Part shown: one piece after another, positions 7,197 to 14,776 of the stretch
Position numbering within the stretch: position 1 is the stretch's first letter
Layout: each line of letters begins with the position of its first letter
DNA from: Bacteroidota bacterium
GTDB taxonomy: Bacteria > Bacteroidota > Bacteroidia > Chitinophagales > Chitinophagaceae
Assembly (NCBI GenBank): GCA_023429825.1
Contig: JAEZDC010000128.1
Coordinates: forward strand, 1-43,644
Direction: 5' to 3'
DNA: 43,644 bases
The notes under the pieces: model-generated
What the model was told of the DNA's origin: nothing
Seen by the model: only the letters and a program-made list of their open reading frames with translations
The model's database searches: none
Program-made: the position numbers and the translations under genes

Positions 7197-9113
7197 TTAC
7201 TTCACTTCCTCAAACTGCGCATCCTCTACATGATCTCCTGGATTTCCACCACCCTGCGGACCGCCAGCATTTCCCTGCTGAGCGCCATCAGTTGGTGAGC
7301 CACCCTGTGCGTGCTGTGCTTTGTAAATCTCTTCACTCGCAGCAGTCCATGCAGCATTCATCTCAGCCATCGCCGCATCTACTGCAGCAATATCCTGGTT
7401 CTTGTGTGCTTCTTTCAGTTTAGTGAGTGCAGATTCGATCGGTGCTTTTTTATCCGCAGGGATCTTATCGCCAAACTCTTTCAATTGCTTTTCAGTCTGA
7501 AACACTAAGCTATCTGCCTGGTTAAGCTTCTCGATCTTTTCTTTTGCTTCTTTATCCGATGCTTCATTGGCCTTCGCTTCGTTTTTCATCTTCTCTATCT
7601 CTTCTTTGCTCAAACCACTACCTGCTTCGATACGGATCTTCTGTTCTTTACCGGTTCCCTTGTCTTTTGCACTCACATGTAATAATCCATTCGCATCAAT
7701 ATCGAATGTTACTTCGATCTGCGGTACACCTCTTGGCGCTGGTGGAATTCCATCAAGGTTAAATACACCTAAACTCTTATTGTCTTTCGCCATGGAACGC
7801 TCACCCTGTAATACGTGTATCTGTACGCCCGGTTGGTTATCGCTGGCTGTAGAATATACTTCTGTCTTCTTCGTTGGTATCGTTGTATTCGCAGGGATCA
7901 TGGGCGTTAATACACCACCCAATGTCTCGATACCCAGTGTAAGCGGGGTAACGTCTAACAACAACACATCCTTCACCTCTCCTGTTAATACCGCACCTTG
8001 AATAGCAGCACCGATCGCAACTACTTCATCAGGGTTAACACCTTTGTGCGGCTTACGACCGAAGAACTTCTCAACGATCTCCTGCACTTTAGGTATACGT
8101 GTAGATCCACCCACCAATATCACTTCATCAATTTGAGAAGTAGAGTATCCAGCATCTTTCAATGCAGCTTCGCAAGGCTTCAAACATCTTTGTAATAAAG
8201 CATCTGAGAGTTGCTCGAACTTAGCTCTCGTTAATTTCTTCACTAAGTGCTTAGGTACGCCGTCAACCGCTGTGATATACGGAAGATTAATCTCTGTTTC
8301 TGTAGAAGAACTCAATTCCACTTTTGCTTTTTCTGAACCTTCTTTCAAACGCTGTAAAGCCATTGGGTCTTTACGAAGGTCAATTCCTTCTTCATTCTTG
8401 AATTCTTCAGCTAACCAGTCCATGATCACTTTATCGAAGTCATCACCACCTAAATGCGTATCACCATTGGTAGATTTCACTTCGAATACACCATCACCCA
8501 ATTCCAGGATAGAGATATCGAACGTACCACCACCTAAGTCGAACACCGCGATCTTCTGATCCGCATGTTTTTTATCAAGGCCGTAAGCCAGCGCTGCTGC
8601 AGTTGGCTCGTTAACGATACGGCGTACATTCAAACCTGCGATCTCACCGGCTTCTTTGGTAGCCTGGCGCTGTGCATCATTGAAGTAAGCCGGAACGGTG
8701 ATCACCGCTTCATTTACTTCCTGTCCGAGATAATCTTCGGCAGTCTTCTTCATTTTCTGAAGCACCATTGCCGAAATTTCCTGTGGCGTATACAAACGGC
8801 CATCTATATCTATTCTGACTGTATTATTGTCACCCTGTCCTATTTTATAGCTCCAGTGGCTCTTCTCTTCTGTCACCTCGTCGAAACGACGGCCCATGAA
8901 ACGCTTTACACTCGTAATAGTGTTCTGCGGGTTAGTGATCGCCTGTCTTTTAGCAGGGTCCCCCACTTTTCTTTCGCCATTTTTCAAAAATGCCACTACG
9001 GAAGGCGTGGTTCTTCTACCCTCTTCGTTAGCAATTACTACCGGCTCGTTACCCTCCATAACTGCTACGCAGCTGTTGGTTGTACCGAGGTCTATTCCAA
9101 TGATCTTTCCCAT
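7197..9113 (-). CDS. dnaK: Molecular chaperone DnaK (Hsp70)
   Basis: A 638-aa full-length Hsp70. The N-terminus MGKIIGIDLGTTNSC carries the phosphate-1 loop. AVFDLGGGTFDISILEL and VGGSTRIPKVQ are the other ATPase signatures. DVTPLTLGIETLGG starts the substrate-binding domain, and a Gly/Pro/Gln-rich linker leads to the acidic C-terminal tail ending EEVK. I chose the ATG ending at 9113; frame upstream of it is open for 13 codons but is not part of the conserved fold. It acts in the cytoplasm with DnaJ and GrpE, neither of which is in the window. A sigma-54-like element lies at 9148-9163. Confidence 0.99.
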   Translation of the reverse strand: MGKIIGIDLGTTNSCVAVMEGNEPVVIANEEGRRTTPSVVAFLKNGERKVGDPAKRQAITNPQNTITSVKRFMGRRFDEVTEEKSHWSYKIGQGDNNTVRIDIDGRLYTPQEISAMVLQKMKKTAEDYLGQEVNEAVITVPAYFNDAQRQATKEAGEIAGLNVRRIVNEPTAAALAYGLDKKHADQKIAVFDLGGGTFDISILELGDGVFEVKSTNGDTHLGGDDFDKVIMDWLAEEFKNEEGIDLRKDPMALQRLKEGSEKAKVELSSSTETEINLPYITAVDGVPKHLVKKLTRAKFEQLSDALLQRCLKPCEAALKDAGYSTSQIDEVILVGGSTRIPKVQEIVEKFFGRKPHKGVNPDEVVAIGAAIQGAVLTGEVKDVLLLDVTPLTLGIETLGGVLTPMIPANTTIPTKKTEVYSTASDNQPGVQIHVLQGERSMAKDNKSLGVFNLDGIPPAPRGVPQIEVTFDIDANGLLHVSAKDKGTGKEQKIRIEAGSGLSKEEIEKMKNEAKANEASDKEAKEKIEKLNQADSLVFQTEKQLKEFGDKIPADKKAPIESALTKLKEAHKNQDIAAVDAAMAEMNAAWTAASEEIYKAQHAQGGSPTDGAQQGNAGGPQGGGNPGDHVEDAQFEEVK

Positions 9114-9147
9114 GATGTATGCTCGAATTTTTAGTTCGCTATTGAGT

Positions 9148-9163
9148 GTCAACAGTCATGCCA
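9148..9163 (-). promoter_or_regulatory. Possible sigma-54-like promoter of dnaK
   Basis: On the minus strand the sequence reads TGGCATGACTGTTGAC. The TGGCA and TTG blocks have the 10-bp GG-to-GC spacing of RpoN -24/-12 promoters, but the -12 dinucleotide is GA rather than GC. It lies about 35 nt before the dnaK start. It could instead be a variant housekeeping heat-shock promoter. Confidence 0.35.
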
Positions 9164-9297
9164 TGGGGTTTGGGAGTGAAAAATTGGCAGGCTGGGTTGA
9201 GGCGGTAGACAGGAGGTTGGAGGCTAGAGCCATATGTAGTGTCTTTCAAGCCCCTAACCACCCCTTATGCGCCGCTTTTATCGATTTAAAACCCAGG

Positions 9298-9380
9298 TTT
9301 CCCGTAGATATTCCGCCTTTTTATAGATAGGTGACAAATACGGGTCAATAGCGGGATAAAGGCGGGATATCTACGGGAAA
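9298..9380. repeat. Long inverted repeat with flanking direct repeats in the dnaK upstream region
   Basis: The left arm (9298-9317, TTTCCCGTAGATATTCCGCC) and right arm (9361-9380, GGCGGGATATCTACGGGAAA) are complementary over 20 bases with one mismatch, separated by 43 bp. TATAGATAGGT also occurs as a direct repeat at 9322-9332 and 9389-9399. The remainder of the gene-free stretch 9114-9483 shows only the putative dnaK promoter. I do not recognise the element; an extended hairpin RNA, a dispersed extragenic repeat and a dimeric operator are all possible. Confidence 0.6.
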
Positions 9381-9483
9381 TGCATCCATATAGATAGGTT
9401 CAAGGGTGGAGCACATGTTAGCAAGATTCGATAAGTATTGAGCCATAACATCAGCTATTTTTATCGCATCAAACCAAAACCAC

Positions 9484-10143
9484 ATGCCCAATACACTTGC
9501 GCAAAAATTGAGAATAAAAGAAGGTGATAGTCTGCTCACCATCAATGCGCCAAAAGACTTCATTAAAAAAATTGATGGGCTTCCAAAGAATGTTTCTGAT
9601 GCGGAGAAGGCGAAAGAATACAACCAAATTCATTGGTTCGTGATGAACAAAGCGCAGATGGACAAAGAGCTGGGCAAAGTGTTGAAGCTGTTGAAAAAGG
9701 ATGTGATCTGCTGGATATATTATCCAAAAGGCACATCTAAAATCCAGACTGACCTGACTAGGGATAAAGGCTGGGAAGAATTGCTGAAACACAATGAGCT
9801 TACATGGGTTAGCCTGATATCGTTTGATGATACATGGAGCACATTTGGAATGCGTTTGAAGACAGAGGCTGATGAAAAGAAGGCGGCAAAGAAGCCCGAA
9901 GTAAGAGAAATATTCAATTGGGTAAATCCAAAGACCAAAGAAGTAAAGTTGCCAGGCGATCTTGCTGCAGCGCTGAAGAAATGCAAGAAAGAGAGCCAGT
10001 TCTTCCAGAGTTTGTCGTTCACTAACAAGAAAGAATTCATAGAATGGATCGTTACTGCGAAGCGGGAAGAAACGAGGAAGGAAAGGGTGGATGGAACAAT
10101 TGAACGATTGGGAAAGCAGTGGAAGAACCCAAGGAATATGTAG
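9484..10143 (+). CDS. YdeI/OmdA family protein
   Basis: A 219-aa cytoplasmic protein. The N-terminal ~130 residues (LAQKLRIKEGDSLLTINAP... VICWIYYPKGTSKIQTDL) form an uncharacterised alpha/beta region. The C-terminal ~70 residues (LPGDLAAALKKCKKESQFFQSLSFTNKKEF...) are the OmdA domain (YdeI / OmpD-associated; PF13376-like), ending in the typical ERVDGTIERLGKQWKNP. In enterobacteria members are linked to outer-membrane stress and bacteriocin or peptide tolerance; the biochemical role is unknown. No operon partner is visible. Confidence 0.82.
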   Translation: MPNTLAQKLRIKEGDSLLTINAPKDFIKKIDGLPKNVSDAEKAKEYNQIHWFVMNKAQMDKELGKVLKLLKKDVICWIYYPKGTSKIQTDLTRDKGWEELLKHNELTWVSLISFDDTWSTFGMRLKTEADEKKAAKKPEVREIFNWVNPKTKEVKLPGDLAAALKKCKKESQFFQSLSFTNKKEFIEWIVTAKREETRKERVDGTIERLGKQWKNPRNM

Positions 10144-10322
10144 GTGAGCCGGTAGGTGGGAGAAAGGAGGTATTAGGCGTTAGGCGAAAACTGATCGCTA
10201 ACTGCTGATTGCTGATAGTTTACCGTTAACCAATAAAACCCACCCGCAAAACGTTAAATTCAGGCAACGAAACCGAAATTTGCGGTATCTACTTACCCGA
10301 CGTCAACCTAAATTGGGCCCAT

Positions 10323-10859
10323 TTGACTGAATATGAACTGATAAAAGGCTGTATCAAAGGTGATCAGAAATGCCAGCGCATGCTGTTTGAGCAGCTCGCC
10401 GGTAAAATGATGACCGTTTGCCTGCGTTATGCCCATGATGCCATGGAGGCGGAAGACATGATGCAGGATGGCTTTATTCGCGTATTCAGTTATTTGCACC
10501 AATACAAATTCGAAGGTTCGTTTGAAGGCTGGGTACGGAGGATCATTGTGAATTCTGCGCTGAAGCACCTGCAAAAAAAGCGTCTGAATTTTACCGAAGT
10601 GACCGACAACAGCGAAACAAGTCCGCGTTTAGAACCTTACGCTTATTCCAATTTAGGTGAAGAAGAATTGATGAAACTGATCAACCAGTTACCGGATGGT
10701 TACCGGGTAGTGTTTAACCTGAACGTAATTGAGGGTTACAGCCATGAAGAGATCGCTAAGATATTAGAAATACAACCCAGCACCAGCCGAAGCCAGCTTG
10801 TGAAGGCAAGGAAGATGCTGCAAAACCAAATACTAAACCTGCAGAAAATTGCTGTATAG
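10323..10859 (+). CDS. ECF-type RNA polymerase sigma factor
   Basis: A 178-aa sigma-70 family protein with region 2 (about 20-90, including CLRYAHDAMEAEDMMQDGFI and a GWVRRIIVNSALKHL block) and region 4 (about 115-170, LPDGYRVVFNLNVIEGYSHEEIA). It starts at a TTG because no in-frame ATG precedes region 2. Its stop is 1 nt before the ATG of the next gene, so the two are coupled. The next gene product begins with an anti-sigma-like cytoplasmic segment, suggesting regulation by membrane tethering (inference). Confidence 0.92.
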   Translation: MTEYELIKGCIKGDQKCQRMLFEQLAGKMMTVCLRYAHDAMEAEDMMQDGFIRVFSYLHQYKFEGSFEGWVRRIIVNSALKHLQKKRLNFTEVTDNSETSPRLEPYAYSNLGEEELMKLINQLPDGYRVVFNLNVIEGYSHEEIAKILEIQPSTSRSQLVKARKMLQNQILNLQKIAV

Positions 10860-10860
10860 T

Positions 10861-12360
10861 ATGACAGATAGAATGTTTGATCAATTTGTGAGAGATAAAC
10901 TCTCCGACCATAAAAGTTCGGTGCCGGCCGGGCTATGGGAAAAGATCGCCGAGAAAAAAGATAAAGACCGGAAGCCATTTGCGTTGCCAAAGTTGTTTTG
11001 GATGAGCCTCATCTGGATCCTTGCAGGATTGGGAGGTGGCTATATTGTATATAACAATGTAAGCGGTGATGACAAACAGCAATCTTCTTCAGTAACCCCG
11101 GCAGGTGAAATAGAAAATGCTACAGGTAATTCTACAAATAATACTAACAATACAACGGCAACGAACCAGTTACAAACAGGTGATAAAGACCTTCCTTCTT
11201 CAAACTATAATGAGAAAGATGGTATTGCTGAAAATGATGACAACAATTCAAATACCAGTACCGATAAATTAAATATCAGCGGAAGAGATAGCAATACAGG
11301 AGTAAATAAAGATAACCAGCCTGGTATCGCCAAAATCATCACACCAGCAGGAGGTCTGAAAGATGATCAAACTAAAAATAATAACGTTTACCTGAAGCGT
11401 TCTTCATCTAACAAGAAGAATAGCTTAACCGTTATCGATGATCCGTTATTAAAACAGGTCACTGTCATTGATGAAGCTTCCAGCGCCAATGCAGAAGCAG
11501 ACTATCGCAGTTCCTTTGTTGCAGGTAAATTATTTAGCCTGAAAAATATATCAGGCTTTGAAAGCAAACAAGGGAGCTTGTCGAATATCAGGTTAACCAG
11601 TGTTGACTGCCCTCCTACACGTTGGACAAGAAATGATCTGTACCTGGAAGTTTATGCATCACCTGATTATTCAGTTAAAACGGTGAATGGAAAAGATCTT
11701 GCAAGTAATTTCCTCACGATCAAAGACAGCACCGAATCACAACAACTTGGCTACACTGCAGGTTTCCGCCTTAGCAAAAGCCTCAGCAGTAATGTAATGC
11801 TGAAAGCAGGATTACAGTATTCACAGATCAATGAAAAATTCCAGCAGAGAACAGAAAGCGAAAGAAGATTGACGACCGTGATAACTATCAGAACCGTGAT
11901 CAGGGCTCCGGGTGATACGCTATACTTAACTGATACCAGTGTAGTGGAACAAATAGGCTACCGTGTTAAGAAAACATTCAACCGCTACAGGAATATTGAA
12001 GTGCCGATCACTTTAGGTTATGAATTCGGTAATGAAAAGTTGAAGTACGGTGTAAATGCAGGTGTTATCCTTAACCTGCTTTCATGGAATTCCGGTGAGT
12101 CATTAGACACTAGTTTCCAGCCAGTGTCACTTAATGCAAAGAGCGGAGGTTTTAAAAAACAAAGTATCGGGCTTGGTGTATATGCCGGGTTCAGCGTGAT
12201 AAAACCTATTAATGAAAAGACGGATGTATTTGTAGAGCCTTATGTACGCTACAATATATCTAATATGCAAAACAACTCCGGCTACACACAAAAATTCACT
12301 ACGGCAGGATTGAATTTTGGTATCAGGTATAAATTAAAAGGCAAGGGGCAACGCAAATAA
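10861..12360 (+). CDS. Anti-sigma-like N-terminus with one TM helix fused to a beta-barrel-like C-terminal domain
   Basis: A 499-aa protein. Residues 1-40 (FDQFVRDKLSDHKSSVPAGLWEKI) resemble the short cytoplasmic segments found next to ECF sigma genes in Bacteroidota. A single TM follows at about 45-64. Residues about 68-180 are a low-complexity Asn/Thr/Ser/Asp linker. From about 240 onward, alternating strands (YLEVYASPDYSVK, LGYTAGFRLSKSL, LGVYAGFSVIKPI, FTTAGLNFGIRYKLK) look like an outer-membrane barrel and end with a strand. I chose ATG 10861 over the earlier TTG that overlaps the sigma gene. Such a protein could bridge inner and outer membrane and release the sigma factor on a barrel signal; this is inference. 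Confidence 0.75.
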   Translation: MTDRMFDQFVRDKLSDHKSSVPAGLWEKIAEKKDKDRKPFALPKLFWMSLIWILAGLGGGYIVYNNVSGDDKQQSSSVTPAGEIENATGNSTNNTNNTTATNQLQTGDKDLPSSNYNEKDGIAENDDNNSNTSTDKLNISGRDSNTGVNKDNQPGIAKIITPAGGLKDDQTKNNNVYLKRSSSNKKNSLTVIDDPLLKQVTVIDEASSANAEADYRSSFVAGKLFSLKNISGFESKQGSLSNIRLTSVDCPPTRWTRNDLYLEVYASPDYSVKTVNGKDLASNFLTIKDSTESQQLGYTAGFRLSKSLSSNVMLKAGLQYSQINEKFQQRTESERRLTTVITIRTVIRAPGDTLYLTDTSVVEQIGYRVKKTFNRYRNIEVPITLGYEFGNEKLKYGVNAGVILNLLSWNSGESLDTSFQPVSLNAKSGGFKKQSIGLGVYAGFSVIKPINEKTDVFVEPYVRYNISNMQNNSGYTQKFTTAGLNFGIRYKLKGKGQRK

Positions 12361-12377
12361 CCTTACCTGTATCTACA

Positions 12378-13412
12378 ATGAGAGAATTGAAAAAAATGAA
12401 ACAACTAATTACAGCTTTATGCCTGGTGTGGGTAATGATGACAGGATGTTCAAAAGAAAATTCCGATCAATTCTATCCTTATCCTACTACGCAAATAAAA
12501 GATACGATCTGGTATAATGTCATTCCACCTAATGCAGCTGTTTTACAATTAGACACATTGTTCGACAAAGACCCTTTGGTTGATTCCATAGATATTACAA
12601 TGGGTGGTACTTTATTTTTCACAGATAGCTTCAAGATCCAGGTACCGCCTCACTTTTGCCAGGGACCCGGTGGCGCCACTCTTCCATCGAATGCAAAGAT
12701 CAAGATCGAGGTAAACCACCTGGCCAAAAAAGGAGATTTCATTCGTTTTGCAAGGCCTACATCCAGCCACGACAGAGCACTTATCACTGGTGGTTCAGCA
12801 TTTATCAAAGCGACATATAATGGTAGTGAAGTTTCAATTACACCAGGCGCTTCTTACAATATCAGGATGCGTAACAAGTTCAGCATGACCAGTCCTTCCA
12901 ATGATATGAAAGTGTTCTATGGGAATGAGAATGCAAATGTTCCGGGGGGACAAAATAGCTTTACATGGGAGCCTGCTCCAACACCATCACAAAACGGTGC
13001 AGCAAATTCTTTAAACATTTTTGTTGACAGCCTTGGTCAAAGCGGCTATACATTATTCCCTACACGCCTGAGATGGGTAAACTGTGATTATTTTAGTGAT
13101 ACTACGCAAACAAGAACAAGGTTGGCCGCGCATGCGTCATCTCAATACACTAATACAAACACAGCAGTGTATGTTGTTTTTAAAACGATGGATATTGTAT
13201 TAAGAATGAATGCGGATGCTGCTAACCGCATCTTTACCACACCTAACAGTGTATACGTTGGTAAAGAAGTTACAATTGTTGCGCTGAGCAAACTTGATAA
13301 CAAACTTTACCTGAGCACTGAAACAGTTACTGTCACTCCGAATATGGCCATCCGTTTAAGCCCGGTAGAGAAGACCAAAGCACAGATAGAAGCTTACTTA
13401 GAGACATTATAA
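12378..13412 (+). CDS. Putative lipoprotein, third gene of the ECF sigma operon
   Basis: A 344-aa protein with a lipoprotein signal (MKQLITALCLVWVMMTGC, Cys 24 from the ATG at 12378; a second ATG at 12396 gives the more usual signal length). The mature part is beta-rich with blocks such as GGTLFFTDSFKIQVPPHFC and PGASYNIRMRNKF, suggesting an Ig-like surface or periplasmic protein. No catalytic motif is visible. It follows the barrel gene by 17 nt and ends at a strong terminator, so the sigma factor, barrel protein and lipoprotein form one unit. The family is not recognised. Confidence 0.75.
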   Translation: MRELKKMKQLITALCLVWVMMTGCSKENSDQFYPYPTTQIKDTIWYNVIPPNAAVLQLDTLFDKDPLVDSIDITMGGTLFFTDSFKIQVPPHFCQGPGGATLPSNAKIKIEVNHLAKKGDFIRFARPTSSHDRALITGGSAFIKATYNGSEVSITPGASYNIRMRNKFSMTSPSNDMKVFYGNENANVPGGQNSFTWEPAPTPSQNGAANSLNIFVDSLGQSGYTLFPTRLRWVNCDYFSDTTQTRTRLAAHASSQYTNTNTAVYVVFKTMDIVLRMNADAANRIFTTPNSVYVGKEVTIVALSKLDNKLYLSTETVTVTPNMAIRLSPVEKTKAQIEAYLETL

Positions 13413-13433
13413 CAAATTAAAAAGCCGATCTTC

Positions 13434-13460
13434 AAATCCTGCTCACGAGCAGGATTTTTT
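13434..13460 (+). terminator. Rho-independent terminator of the ECF sigma operon
   Basis: AAATCCTGC (13434-13442) pairs with GCAGGATTT (13449-13457) around a short loop, followed by a T-rich run (TTTTTTGTTTT). It lies 21 nt after the lipoprotein stop. Confidence 0.85.
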
Positions 13461-13485
13461 GTTTTATTACATTTAGTTTTACGCA

Positions 13486-14211
13486 ATGGGTTTGTTCAAA
13501 ACGCTTGCAAAGGAATTTATTTACAGCTTTCCTATCGCACTTACCAGGAATGAGCAGTACGATAGGCTTACCTTATCTATCATTAAAAAAGTTTGCCAGA
13601 GCCATTCCGTTTGTATTGATATAGGCGCACACAAAGGCCGGATCCTGCAACAGTTTTTAAGAACAGCGTCCCAGGCCAGGCATTGGGCATTTGAACCCAT
13701 TCCAGAATTGTTTCACCATCTGAAAAAAAAGTTTGGAAGCGCTGCACATATTTATGATTATGCGCTGAGCAATATTCAAGGTAAGACCAGCTTCAACCTG
13801 GTGGTTACAGACATGGCTTATAGCGGATTGCGCAAACGAAAATACGATAAGCCGGAAGAAGATAAGGTCATTGAAGTAAGAACAGAACTGCTGGATCATA
13901 TCATTCCTGCTTCTGAAAATATCACGTTAATTAAGATGGATGTGGAAGGTGCAGAGCTGATGGTATTACAGGGTGCCATTAAAACTATCCACCGCAACAA
14001 ACCGGTTATACTTTTTGAATTTGGAAAAGCAGGTAGTGAGGCCTACGGCTATGATGACAATCTCATGTACGACTTTATCGATCACAATCTTTACTATAAC
14101 ATCTATACGCTGAAATCGTTTTACAATAATCACCCTTCACTTACAAAACAGCAGTTCCATCAATATTACCTGGATGGTAAAGAGTTCTTTTTCGTGGCCG
14201 CTCCAAAATGA
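13486..14211 (+). CDS. FkbM family methyltransferase
   Basis: A 241-aa class I SAM-dependent methyltransferase. The SAM-binding loop is VCIDIGAHKG (43-52). The FkbM hallmark IKMDVEGAEL lies at 149-158, followed by PVILFEFG. Members O-methylate sugars or polyketides. With the adjacent GtrA-like gene, modification of a cell-surface glycan is plausible but not shown. Its stop lies 2 nt from the stop of the convergent GtrA gene. Confidence 0.9.
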   Translation: MGLFKTLAKEFIYSFPIALTRNEQYDRLTLSIIKKVCQSHSVCIDIGAHKGRILQQFLRTASQARHWAFEPIPELFHHLKKKFGSAAHIYDYALSNIQGKTSFNLVVTDMAYSGLRKRKYDKPEEDKVIEVRTELLDHIIPASENITLIKMDVEGAELMVLQGAIKTIHRNKPVILFEFGKAGSEAYGYDDNLMYDFIDHNLYYNIYTLKSFYNNHPSLTKQQFHQYYLDGKEFFFVAAPK

Positions 14212-14213
14212 GA

Positions 14214-14717
14214 TCATTTCAATTGCTCTCTCCGGCTAAAGGAATAATATCGTTGGGAAACATAACTGAAAGCGATCACTATCACTGCAGTGATCATCAA
14301 AGATGGTGTAGGATACCAACCGAATACTTCAACAAATAATTTCAAAAAGAAATAGTTGAGTATAATGCATGCGATCACCACCATAAAATACCGGAAAAAC
14401 TGTACCCGTCTCCTTAAAGTAGCTCCCGGAAAAACCACGAACATGCTCAGGTAAAAACCAATAGGAAACGTAATACAAAAAGCACAAAGAAAAGCTGCTG
14501 TATAAGGTTTCAATGCATAAAATCCCAGGTCAAGTATTTCTTTGTTGAAAATGTAATTATGAAATAAGAAGAAGAGAAAAATATTCAACGCAGTATTACC
14601 GCCACCGCAAGCTGCATAGCGAAATGTTTGTAATGGCATCAGTTGCCTGAACGGCGGGTAAAAGAAATCGACAACACCCAGTACAAGCTTTCTGATATTG
14701 TTATGAAGCTTTCGCAT
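14214..14717 (-). CDS. GtrA-like membrane protein
   Basis: A 167-aa protein starting MRKLHNNIRKLV at the ATG ending at 14717; open frame upstream overlaps argS and is not used. It has four TM helices (about 31-53, 70-98, 109-130, 138-152) and the GtrA-type start FRYAACGGGNTALNIFLFFLF. GtrA proteins are thought to flip lipid-linked sugars in O-antigen or teichoic acid glycosylation. No glycosyltransferase is adjacent, only the convergent FkbM gene. A -7 element at 14727-14734 serves it. Confidence 0.85.
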   Translation of the reverse strand: MRKLHNNIRKLVLGVVDFFYPPFRQLMPLQTFRYAACGGGNTALNIFLFFLFHNYIFNKEILDLGFYALKPYTAAFLCAFCITFPIGFYLSMFVVFPGATLRRRVQFFRYFMVVIACIILNYFFLKLFVEVFGWYPTPSLMITAVIVIAFSYVSQRYYSFSRREQLK

Positions 14718-14726
14718 AAACGGCGG

Positions 14727-14754
14727 CAAATGTAGACCATATTGGTTAGTTTTG
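14727..14754. promoter_or_regulatory. Back-to-back -7 promoter elements for the GtrA gene and argS
   Basis: On the minus strand TACATTTG (14734 down to 14727) lies 9 nt before the GtrA gene. On the plus strand TAGTTTTG (14747-14754) lies 22 nt before argS. Both match TAnnTTTG exactly. No convincing -33 element is visible for either. The elements are only 12 bp apart, so the two promoters may interfere. Confidence 0.5.
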
Positions 14755-14776
14755 CCCGCACAAAATGATAAGGTAA

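Noticed and set aside
8565..9134. Long open frames antisense to dnaK (189 aa and others)
   Set aside because: They mirror the codon structure of dnaK on the other strand, have no family features and lie fully within a certain gene.
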